From: Trachelipus rathkii
Taxonomy: Eukaryota; Arthropoda; Malacostraca; Isopoda; Trachelipodidae
Length of the DNA stretch: 27,500 bases
Direction of reading: 5' to 3'
NCBI GenBank assembly: GCA_015478945.1
Contig: JABUQX010018547.1
Span: 1-27,500, forward strand
The position numbers were made by a program, and so were the translations under genes. Positions 12,166 to 21,157 of the stretch are shown here, in pieces. Position 1 is the stretch's first letter. Each line of letters opens with the position of its first letter. A model generated the notes under the pieces. It was not told the DNA's origin. It saw only the letters and a program-made list of their open reading frames with translations, and did not search any database.

Positions 12166-15145
12166 CGAATAATTTTTTTGGCCCCATTTTTTTTTTTTTT
12201 TTTCCCGTGGGAAAAAAAATTTACTCAGCCTCTCTAACTTCCTAAAAACCCCCTAAAAAAAACCCTTTTTTGCTTCTCTTGTTCTGGGACAACCAGGAGG
12301 GCTTTAAGGAAATTTTCCAATCCTCTAAACTCGGTTTAAAATTAGTATCCAAAAAAACTGTGATTGAAACTTTTATTTTTTTCAAATTTCCCGTTCTTCT
12401 CTAAGGGGGAAGAGTATTTGTGGGCCTATGTTTAAAACATAAAACCAACTTCCTTGTTAAACCCACCGTTCTCCGAGGAATTCTTTCGGAAAAAATCTTC
12501 CTAAAACTCGATTTTTGTTCTGTGGCTTAAAAAATTCTTCTTTCCCTTCTACTACCAAAAAAATTTTTTTTGCTTCTTGCATTTTAATGTTCACTGAATT
12601 CAAAAAAAACCAGGGATTTTCACGGGCCTTTTTTTTTTGAATTTATTTTCTTTTATAAATTCTTCACGGGGGGGAGGGGGGGACTGTTATATTCTTCTTT
12701 TCATCCCAAAATACTGAGGGGTTTCCCTCTATTTTAGGGAGATTTTCCCAAATGTTTTTACACCAACACTTTTGAATGGTTTGGGATCCTCCCCTCAATT
12801 TTCACTTGATTTAGTTTTGGAGAGGGAAGCCGGAAATTCATTCACATTTTCCTCACGATTTTCTGGAGCAAACTAATTAAAAAAGGGAAAAAAAAAAACT
12901 CACCAAACCATCCGGGAATCGGTCCTAAACCCAATTTCTTGGGAAACCCCCCCACTTGGGGAACCCTAATGTTTCCACCCAACTAGTTTCCCTTTTTCTC
13001 TCTTAAAAAAACCACCCACTTGTCGCTTTCCCTTATCAGTAAATTCTTGGACCAATAACAACCTTATATCTCCTTTAAATTTTTTAAATTTTACTTTCTC
13101 TTTTTTTTCCCAAAGCAGGCTTTCCCATGCCTTTGCCACCTTAACTTTCCCGTTTTTTTTTCTGGCACCTTTGATCTGCCTTCTACGCTAAAAACTTATT
13201 AATTTGGAATGGGATGCTTTTGTTTCTCGTGACCGCTTTCCCCCAACTTCTTTGCCGATTAAAGGTGGGGCTTTGTAAATTCGAGTTGAGCTGGGGATGA
13301 AGCCAGGTTTCATTTTTCCTTTCTTCGACTAAAAATTTTTCTTTCTCTTTTCCTTTTCAAATTCCCCATTGGTTCGGATTTCGTGGGCTTGTTCTTTTTC
13401 TGGCCAATTTTTCAGGCTTAGAAAAGGGGGGGGACAGTTGCGTATCGGGGAAGTGGAAAAAAAATTCTCGTTCTCCTAAATTCACTCTTGCTATTAATTT
13501 GTTCATCTTTGCTAGAAATCGTTTGCAAGGGGGATACTTTCTTCGACGAGGGCCCAAAAAAGGGCGGGGCTTTTTCAATTCAAAAAAACGAAGGCGCTTT
13601 AAACCCTCCTTGGTTCTCCTTACTGACCAAAAATTCTATCTGGGCCCCCTCTTTGCCAACAAAAAACCATCCTTTCTAAAAAAAAAACAAAAAACTTCTG
13701 TTTAAATCTTGTTTTCTTTCCGTCCTTCTTTATTTTCGTCTGATGGTTTCTTGGTTCTTAATTCCAAACTTTGAAAAAAGGGGCCCCAAATTCTCTTCTT
13801 CGGGCCTTTCCATTTTCCTCTAACTCAAAACCCTGGGACGAATTTTTCGGTGGGCAGTTTCCTTCCATCCCTCCGCCTCCTTCGTCCTTTTGCAGGTGTT
13901 TTGGTCCTATTTGACAGTTTTTTTTGCCTTGTTGATTAAACAGTTGGCCCTTGGATGCCCGAGTAATACTTTGAAACACGTTCAACGGAAAACGTTTAGG
14001 GGGGGGGAAAGGCGGTGGCCCGGGATGGCAATCCTTCCAAAGTTTTTTTTGGAGGGGGGAGTTGTTGCTTTCCGTATTTGCTATTCCCGGCCCCTCGTTT
14101 TCAAAAACTTATATGTTTCTTCTTATCTTGTTCTCAAATTTTAACTAACCCACCTTTCCCCTCCAAGTGATGTTGGAAGCAACCCCGTGTTTTCCATGTC
14201 CAACCTATTTTCCCGAGAAAAAAAAAAAAAAAAAAGGAAAAAGGAGGGCCGCCTTCTGGGATCCCCTTTTCTTTAAAACTATTCTTCGCCCTATAGGCCC
14301 TTTTTTTACCTTGTAATTTTTTTTATATAAAGATCTTTTGGAAAAAAACACAAAATCTACCAAACTTCTCAAATTTTCTTTTAGGATCATTTTTATAAGG
14401 ACATGCTTATACTTACAGTGCTTACGATCGCCAGTTACGGGCTTTTCGGGCCGCTCGAGGGGTTTTCTTACATTGGCGATATTTACTTTTTTTCCTATTG
14501 TCCTTTTACTGATTTATTGTTTTCCGACGCCATTTAGGGGAAACTACCGGGGAGGACTGCTGGCGGCCGCTTTTTGACATATATATCCAAGCCATTTGGG
14601 AACCCCCGGGATTATGGCCCCCACGCGTCCCCAACTTTGCTCTTTCCAAAGCTGTGCTGCCTTTTTATGGTTTTTTTCTCCCTTCTCTTTTGGGCTTACT
14701 TATTTGGTTTCTTTAGGTTTTTTCTTTCAAAATCGCGCTTCCTACCCAATATCGGGCTTTTTGTTGGTTGGGGGGGGGGAATGTTCTCATTCCTTCTCTG
14801 TCAAATAGTGGTGTTCCTTCAGGGTTTCCTGTTATTTATTTGAGTTATAACTTTTATTTCCTTTTTTTTTACTTTTTTTTTTCCATTTAATGGATCTTCT
14901 TTTCAAACTTGCCCAAACATCTTTAAAACTCTATTCAACTCATATGGGGCCCGGATGACTTCGACCCCTTCATCCTTCAACTCATTTTTTCCCCATTTTA
15001 TAGTTTAATGCCCACCTTCACTCCAATCTCCGCCCTTTTTCTTTCGTTTCTTAACTTCTTTTCCGACTTTCTTTTTTTTCTCGGCTGATTTCTGGGATTA
15101 AAGGAATTTCTGGGTGGGGTTTCGTTTCTTGGAACCTTGTTGAAA

Positions 15146-15176
<31 letters not shown>

Positions 15177-16310
15177 CGCCGCAATTCTTTTAAAAAAAAT
15201 CTTTTTCCAACACCATAAATAAATTAAACCATATCATAAAAGGCTCCCTTTGGAGCCACATTTATTCCTATTCTCTTTTTTCGGGGGACGGTTTGCTCCT
15301 TCGTCTCCTCCTGTTGAACCCCACCCCCAAATATTAAAAACAATTCCCTAGGCCTTAAAACATAAACAAAAAAAAAAAAAAAAATTTTCTTGGGGGGAAA
15401 ACATTTTGTTTCCAAACCAAACGGTTGCTAGGGGGCGGCCTCAAAGAAAACTGGGGAAAAAGTTCCTGGTTTATAATAAAGTATAACTTTTTTTTTCCTA
15501 TTCTTTTTCTCCAGTTTGCTCCAAAGCTATTTTAAACAAGGGGGGCCTTTTTCAATTCCGCCCTTGTATGTTTTTTAACACTTTGCTCTCCATTACCTCC
15601 TCCCCAACCATTCTGGGGGGGGGGCCTTGTCTGGGGTTTAACCCGGGGCTTTTTGGGATTTAGGGTCGGGGGAAGTCCCCCAAAAGGGGCCAAAAGGCTT
15701 ATAAAAACTGTTTTTCTGTAACTTTTCCCAAGTTTCCCTTTGGAACCCATCTATCTTTTTTTTTTGCGGGCCGCGGGGATGTTTGGTTGCTCTATCTCTT
15801 TTTTTCTATAGGTTTTTTTAACCCGCAGGCGGCAGAGGTTTGCTCGGGGAGGGGCTTTATTCAACTTCGCGTTAACCTCCACCTTTTACGTCCGCCCTCG
15901 TAAGGAAAAACTTAAAGGGGTGCTTTTTGTTGTTTCTGCACATGAGTTTTTGGTTTTGATGTTTTGGTTAAAACCTTCCAGGGCTAGTTTCGCTTGCGGT
16001 TTTCCTAACTTATTAATGTACAGTAAAATTTCTTGGTATAGAATTCTCTTTTCCATCTTCGTGGTTTTCCTTGGCTGAAAATTTTTAATTATCTCCCCCC
16101 ACTTTTTCCAAAAGGGGCCTGCGGTTCATTTTGTTTGGCTCATTTCTGCCGTTAATTATATTTAGTTGTTGACTTTTTGGAGGTCGATGCAAACGGCAAC
16201 CCGTTTCTTTGAAATAGGGGGCTTTACACCGGAAACCTTTGAGTGGTTGGTTGACCAAACTAGTAAAAAAAGAATAAAAAAAAAAAAAAAAAAAAAAAAA
16301 AAACAAAAAA
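12166..16310. other. Pyrimidine-rich, G-poor block of unknown nature
   Basis: About 4.1 kb in which the + strand is rich in T and C, with many T and C runs. This is the opposite strand bias to 5,216-9,000. Stops occur in all frames, and the longest open frames (up to about 90 codons, for example 14,574-14,843) are rich in Phe, Leu and Pro from the T/C runs and match nothing I know. Alternatives are the same as for the purine-rich block: noncoding strand-asymmetric DNA, eroded repeat, or uncorrected consensus. It ends in a run of over 30 A's at about 16,274-16,303. Confidence 0.55.
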
Positions 16311-16825
16311 ATTATGATTTTGTAATTTTTTTAACATATTAATTATAATTATTTATTATATATATTCAATACAGCTTATATATATATTTTTATATATTTA
16401 TAATATATATATATATTATATTAATATAAATAATATTATTTTATATTATTATTAATATATTTACTAATATATAATTATATTTAATATATTTTTATGTAAT
16501 ATAATTATTCGATATATTATATATTTTTTTTATGTAATATTTATATTATTATATATTTTTTTTTTCATACCTAGATGAAAAACATCTGAACAGATATATA
16601 TATTATATATATATATATTATTAATATTTATATTATATATTGTTTTAATCTAATTAAATAATATATAAGCCATATCAATCATATTAATTACTATAATTTT
16701 AATGTTAAATATTAATTAGTTATTATATTATATAAGTATATATATAATATATAAATATATATATATATATATATTATTTATATATAATTAATATATTATA
16801 ATTATATTTTATATATTTATTTTAG
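16311..16825. repeat. A/T low-complexity tract
   Basis: Almost pure A/T with a few short words of normal composition near 16,566-16,595. No gene is visible. Confidence 0.75.
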
Positions 16826-17050
16826 GTTTTGATTGCATCGGGATTGGTTCAAAAACTTTAATATTGCCCGCACAACTGCGCGTGGCTGGGAATTGCCGGG
16901 AAAATTTGTCTTTAATATCTCACCCCATCCCGGCGCGGATTTTTTGCGGAATTGCAAGAAAAATTGTACTGTTTGTTTTGTTTATTTCCCAAAAAAGGGA
17001 TGCGGAATCTATTTTCCATCCTATATATTAAAACTGGATCTAGGTTTAAC
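16826..17050. other. Higher-GC island of unknown origin
   Basis: About 225 bases of normal complexity with several CpG-containing words, sharply bounded on both sides by A/T tracts. Two overlapping forward frames are open across most of it, one beginning at 16,833, but the frame that starts with ATG runs on into TA repeats and carries no domain I recognise. It may be a fragment of an inserted repeat. It is not called as a gene. Confidence 0.4.
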
Positions 17051-17205
17051 ATATATATATATTAATTATATATATATTTATTATTATAATATTATAGTAT
17101 ATATTAAATTTATATTATATATTATATATTATATATAATATATATATATATTATATTATATTTATATATTATTATATATATATATAATATATAAATATAA
17201 TTTTA
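17051..17205. repeat. A/T low-complexity tract
   Basis: TA-rich simple sequence; nothing else seen. Confidence 0.7.
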
Positions 17206-18227
17206 CAACCCCCCCTCTTGCCCTTTATTTCCAAAAAACTTCTTACATTTTTAGGAGTTAAAACATTTCCGTATTCACCACACAGGGACCATTTTAAAAA
17301 AAAAACACTAAACTTTATTTTACAAGGATTTCAAAAAAAACATAATTTAATTTCTTTGTTAATTACACATCGAGTTCAAAATGTTGTTTCGCATTTTGAA
17401 AACGAATGACGCGAAAAATGCGGGAAAGTATTTAAGTTAAGGGTTGTCTTGACCCGCAAAAAAAACCACTTTATTTTTCATTACATTTTAGGAATGTTTG
17501 TTGCATGTCTCGGCAAAAAATGGTTTCTCCGTTAATCGCCATTTTTAAAAGCGAAACCTATATATCTTTCCGGGCGGGATTTGGTATAAAAAATCGGTCT
17601 GGGGTGGTGGGGGAAACATTGGATTTGCTAAGAGGGAGTAGAATTGATTGAGTTAAAGAATGGGGGGGGAGAGGTGATTTTGAGTGATTTGGGGAAGGGG
17701 GGGGGGAATTATTTTTTTTTTTAGAAAGGGCTAAATTTTTTATTTGCAACGAAGGTAGATTTTTGAGTTGGGTTCTTTTTTGAGCATAGTCAAGTGTGAA
17801 GAGGACAATCGATATTTAAGAGAAATTTGGTAATTTTGTGTGTTGGGAGTGGATAGGAAATTGGGAAAAGTTTTTAGGAAGGAGTTTTTTTTTGCGATTT
17901 TCCTTATGAGTGACCTTGTGGCCCACGAAAGGCTTAGGTTTGGGATTTTTGTAAGTTTACTTTAGGATTTTTTTGTAGTAAAAAAATTCAAAAAAAAAGT
18001 TTTTTTCAAAGAAAATTCCAAGGTATGTGTTGTTTTGTAAAAAATAAGGTTCCCATCTTAAAAAAGTTTGATTTTTCCTCCAGAGTTTTACTTTCTGGGA
18101 TAAATAATTTTGATTTGATTTTTTTGTATGGGGGAAATTGAGGTAAGGGGGGAAACTTCAGAATTGAAATTTGTGTTTCGGGAGGACTTAAAATTGTTAG
18201 ATTAAAGTGATCGGAAAAAAAGGGAAA
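17206..18227. other. Intergenic sequence, no gene seen
   Basis: About 1 kb of mixed composition, G/T-rich from about 17,570, with a G run near 17,697-17,707 and T runs. The longest open frames are 63 codons forward (17,218-17,409) and 87 codons reverse (18,006-18,269). Neither resembles a family, and the latter includes the TA palindrome. No RNA gene was recognised. Confidence 0.5.
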
Positions 18228-18256
18228 ATTGGGTATATATATATATATATACCAAT
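18228..18256. repeat. (TA)n palindrome with ATTGG/CCAAT ends
   Basis: A short TA-repeat core is framed by ATTGG on the left and its complement CCAAT on the right, with one extra G. The whole ~29 bp is therefore a near-perfect palindrome. It lies where sequence texture changes from homopolymer-rich to clean. Confidence 0.6.
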
Positions 18257-18310
18257 GTTTAATAAACAAAGAAGTTAATTTTACAAAATATATGCTCAGA
18301 TAGGACTTGA

Positions 18311-18342
18311 AGCAGTAGAGCAGTAAAACAGTAAAGCAGTGC
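18311..18342 (+). repeat. 8-bp tandem repeat, four copies
   Basis: Four consecutive, slightly varied copies of an octamer close to AGCAGTAA. The unit boundaries are clear and the copies differ at one or two positions each. It lies in otherwise featureless flanking sequence (18,257-18,640) that shows no gene. Confidence 0.7.
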
Positions 18343-18643
18343 AGGATAGCCGGGTGGGAGGGGGCCTAATTGGGTTTCTTGTGCTAATGTCTTGTTGACT
18401 TAAAGCATTAGGGTCGATAAAAACATACTTTTATTAAAAAATTTAACAACTTTTGAGTTAAATTATAAAACGTTTTTTTTACAAAACATTAAATGGTTGA
18501 CTCATAGTGTAGAAAACAGTTATTTGAAAAGAAAATGGTGTAATCACTTTATTAAAAGTTTGCATTAACGTCGCAATTAAAAAATATTTTAGCGTTCAAA
18601 CAGTAATATTGCGTCTGCGGGGCACGAACCGGTTCGGCGCCGG
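18343..18643. other. Flanking sequence beyond the 3' LTR, no gene seen
   Basis: About 300 bases of moderately AT-rich unique-looking sequence. Near its right end is a GC-rich patch (18,611-18,645) containing the 12-bp perfect palindrome CGAACCGGTTCG (18,625-18,636), followed by GGCGCC. No ORF is recognised. Confidence 0.5.
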
Positions 18644-18677
18644 GGAAAAGGATAAATTGAAGAAAAGGATAAATTGA
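18644..18677 (+). repeat. 17-bp tandem duplication at the LTR edge
   Basis: Two back-to-back copies of a 17-bp unit ending GAAAAGGATAAATTGA, differing at the first base only. The second copy begins the segment shared with 26,302-26,467, where the unit is present once. The duplication therefore marks the exact edge of homology between the two LTR-like copies. Confidence 0.8.
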
Positions 18678-18853
18678 CTTTTCACAACAAAAGATAGTGT
18701 TTAGTTATGGTAAACGACTCGATCGACTGAAAAAGTTGTAAGCTTACAAGCTCCAATTTAAACAAAGAGTTAGCTATTTTATATTATTCCAACCAACTAA
18801 TGACTTAGCTATATTATTTTTATACACTTCGGGGGGTGGGATGCCTCCAACTA
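18662..18853 (-). repeat. Probable 3' LTR (partial)
   Basis: Positions 18,662-18,825 align over about 165 bp with 26,302-26,467 in the same orientation, with roughly eleven differences and one single-base gap by eye. In element sense the copy starts near 18,853 with GTTGGAGG, comparable to TGTTGGGGG at the other copy, then diverges until a shared TATAAAA. It begins about 108 bp after the pol stop, a normal distance for a 3' LTR. No clear polypurine tract precedes it, and the downstream end is not a convincing CA terminus, so the boundaries are provisional. It could instead be an interspersed repeat. Confidence 0.55.
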
Positions 18854-18960
18854 TACTTAGTGGAGGTATTTAAAAAAAAAGTAAAGAAAGACAAACTTAC
18901 AAACGCTCTTGCAGTACTCACTTTATGCTAAGAAATTCTGTTGGATGGATTAAAACATTC

Positions 18961-19448
18961 TTATGCCGAATCCGACTCAGAAGAGTCACTCTCCTGAAGA
19001 CGTGCACTTGCTGCTGCAGCTGCTTTTCTACTAGATCTTAAAGGATTTGCTGTTAAGATCGACGGAGGGCAAGAAGATGTCGTAGAGGTAGACGGAACTG
19101 ATGGTTGAGGGTTCGCTTGTTGAGAGTTTCCGCTATGAGTTAAGGACAGCCCCAGAGGATATAAGTGCTTGATCGAATGATGATTTACTTGTCCTCCTGG
19201 AGACTTGACGAAAACTAATCTAACCTTTCCATCATCTCCATGTACTAATTGAGTGACGATGACCAGCTTCCAAAAAGGGCGCTCTTTGACAGGACTGCGT
19301 ACGATAACCACATCGTCAACTTTGCTCAAGTTATTCCATACAGTCTGGTGAAGAACTCTACCTATCTCTCGGAGACTTAGCAGGTATTCTTCATACCATC
19401 TGGTCCGAAAATCCTCAAAGGTATCTGATGACGTCCGAAAAGATTTGA
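18961..19448 (-). pseudogene. DUF5641-like C-terminal domain of Pao polyprotein
   Basis: The frame is open to the TGA/TAA-type stop at 18,961 and covers the end of the polyprotein. RWYEEYLLSLRE (about 19,400-19,365) matches the family W-x2-EYL-x2-L. VDDVVIVRSP, RPFWKL and LVHGDDGKVRLVFVKSPGG then match the DUF5641 pattern VGDVVLV ... R-x2-W-x-LG ... G-x-DG-x-VR. A Ser/Pro/Thr-rich tail and an RSSRKAAAAASARL stretch resemble the RRKAA-x-AR ending common in these elements. An ATG-started reading would begin at 19,329, but the domain clearly starts upstream. Confidence 0.85.
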
Positions 19449-19790
19449 TTAAAATATTTCTTGTAGCTGTTCATAATGGTTGATCAACTTTCTCATTTCT
19501 CCACACCATGCCTGTTTTTTGAATGTGGTTTCAAAAAAACAATTAGGCTTGAGAGAACTTGATGTGTAGGTGAGAGGTCTTGAATTGATGACATCAGAAA
19601 TTTCCGAAAGAATTGTAAGGAATTGAAAATAATCGATGGAGGATCGCCCGATGGTTTTCACAAGACAATATTTTACCACTCTCAAGAGTCTGTCCCATAG
19701 ACTACCAGTCCAGGGACTGTATAAAAGGATTCTTCGATGTATGATGTCAACGAAGAAACTCGTGCCCATTTTCCGAGATGACAAAAGATT
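19449..19790 (-). pseudogene. Integrase: second half of core
   Basis: This lies in a new frame. The segment PWTGSLWDRLLRVVK corresponds to the family's GG-x-WE-x2-V-x2-VK, which carries the catalytic Glu of the DDE triad. Here that residue is Asp (codon 19,694-19,692). FLTILSEISDVINSRPLTY follows, a near-perfect match to the conserved E-x-x-x-NSRPL segment after the active site. The frame closes at 19,449, and the C-terminal domain resumes in another frame. Confidence 0.85.
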
Positions 19791-20260
19791 CAGATGATTC
19801 GACTCCCTGAACAAAGGATTTTGCATTGTCGCTGTACACAACGTCCGGCACTCCAAAGCGACTGACGAAACGTTTGAATGGTTGGAAGAAGGACTCAGAC
19901 GACATATCTGCTTTCAAATCCAAATATACAGCACGCAGATTTAAGCATGTATATATGATGACGAACATTTTTTGGGCCTGTGAAGAGCCTTACACCTTCA
20001 CTCACCAATGCTTGGTGAAGTCTACTCCTACATGTTGGAAAGGGCGGAAGAGTTCAACTTGAGCCCTCGTAAAGTTGGTAAAGCGAGGATACTTAAATGC
20101 AAAGTTGTTGTACCTTTTCCATATGATAGTCAGAAAGTTCCTTTTGATGGTAATTCTGGCTGCAGTGATCCAAAAACCTCTAGGACGGATGTTGGTCAAA
20201 GTGGCTTAAATCCCCAAAAGCTTGCACTCATAGTGTGCATTTCTGATGAAAAGAAGTGAA
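19747..20260 (-). pseudogene. Integrase: zinc-binding part and first half of core
   Basis: Integrase would insert element cDNA into the chromosome. The N-terminal part reads TNIRPRGFWITAARITIKR followed by IIWKRYNNF, aligned to the family R-x2-FWI...C-x2-C-KR. The Cys pair is gone and the second His of the HHCC finger is not evident. The core begins PFQHVGVDFT with the first catalytic Asp at 20,022-20,020. After TGA and TAA in the same frame (20,004-19,990) it continues YTCLNLRAVYLDL, RFVSRFGVP and YSDNAKSF, with the second catalytic Asp at 19,830-19,828. Frame is lost again near 19,780. Confidence 0.8.
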
Positions 20261-20623
20261 ATGATGACTTTTTGCTAAGAGGATGGGGTTTAGCATAACA
20301 AAATCATAGTAGTTGGAGCTAGCCAGTCTTCACAGCACTTGGCCTATCTTATAAGATGTTGATCATCAAGAAACAAGTTCAGATGATTGACCAGATCAGG
20401 TGGTGGATCGGTCAAAGATGGATTAGCTCTTGCTCTTCTTAGAAAAGCAGGTTCTTTCGGGAAGGATTCTTCCTTCATCCTCCTTAGGCAGTATAGTCGT
20501 GTCATTGATTCACAATCGATGACTTATTTTCGTGTGATGGATGAAAACTTAAAAAGGAGAGAACATACTCTTAATAGAGCGTGGAGATTGGAGAACTTTT
20601 CAAACTTGATCACAGGTGGTGGT
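20200..20623 (-). pseudogene. Connector before integrase, heavily decayed
   Basis: Fragments in shifting frames match the low-conservation linker between RNase H and integrase. SNLHALLRV near 20,600-20,570 corresponds to the family S-x-L-x-K-LLR-V, and TRLYCLRRMKEESFPKE near 20,510-20,450 resembles the family segment ending F-P-x-E. A VNHLNLFLDD piece is at about 20,390-20,360. In-frame stops separate the pieces. The assignment rests on position and these short matches only. Confidence 0.5.
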
Positions 20624-20800
20624 TCAGCTTGATTTGTAGTCAGAAGCACAAGAGAAGTTGATTGATTTTCCCATCAGGCTAATAAATTGGGGCAGATGAC
20701 AACCATTCAGGACCTTCTTTCCAAAATAAAAGGGATTTGTCAGACCTCTAGTGAGGAGATATGCAGGATTTTCTTCATATCCTACGAAATGAAACCTTTC
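20624..20800 (-). pseudogene. C-terminal remnant of the RNase H / connector
   Basis: A second frame takes over with RFHFVGYEENPAYLLTRGL, the family's W-x2-V-x5-NPADL-x-SRG segment that closes the RNase H/connection region. This abuts SKGKV of the preceding segment almost directly. The usual intervening portion, which contains the PRLEL and W-x-DS strands, is therefore missing. The NPAD motif itself reads NPAY. The frame then drifts and stops at 20,624. Confidence 0.7.
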
Positions 20801-21157
20801 CCTTAGACCAGAGAAGGTTTGGTTCTTTGGTTGAAGAAGAAACGTAGACCACAAAGCTATAGCAGGTACAGCTAGCATCACAGAAGATGTGAAGAGACAG
20901 GTCGGAACTTTCTGTCTCAAAGCAGGACCTATTGAAAGAGATGTCCTTCAATAAGTTTAAGTCAGAACTCAGCTTCTCCCATGAGGTCTTCAATTCAACG
21001 TCAGTTTCGTCGTCCCACCCCATCTCTTGTTCCCATGTTTTCCGCATGAGAAGACGTCCTCTGATGGTAACAGGAAGGAACAGGGAAAATGGGTTAAAGA
21101 CCTTGGCAATTTGAGAGAGAAGCTGACGTTTTATTCTGGTTGTTAAATATCAAAGTC
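20797..21157 (-). pseudogene. A17-like / RNase H start, frame-shifted
   Basis: This lies in a new frame relative to RT, so a frameshift sits at about 21,150. The block reads QLLSQIAKVFNP, then PVTIRGRLLMRKTWEQE and a W-D-D, which is the segment found in BEL/Pao elements after RT (Pfam peptidase A17 region: TKR-x2-LS-x-IAKxFDPLG, followed by W-D). Next comes LSLHIFCDAS, the first acidic strand of RNase H (family H-x-F-x-DAS). The text then reaches SKGKV and stops resembling the family. The normal central RNase H part is absent at this point. Confidence 0.75.

Noticed and set aside
14574..14843. 89-codon Phe/Leu-rich frame that looks like a membrane protein
   Set aside because: Hydrophobicity comes from T/C runs in a pyrimidine-rich block. 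Another frame over the same bases is also open, and no family or start context supports it.
16833..17138. 101-codon forward frame
   Set aside because: Only the first ~70 codons are in complex sequence. The rest is TA repeat, and no domain is recognisable.
18611..18645. tRNA gene end, because of GGTTCGGCGCC
   Set aside because: No A box, anticodon arm or acceptor pairing lies upstream at tRNA spacing. It is better described as a GC-rich palindrome or PBS-like patch.
19826..20632. Forward-strand open frames of 78-83 codons
   Set aside because: They lie opposite the integrase and connector coding sequence of the retroelement, which has clear family motifs on the minus strand. The forward frames have none.
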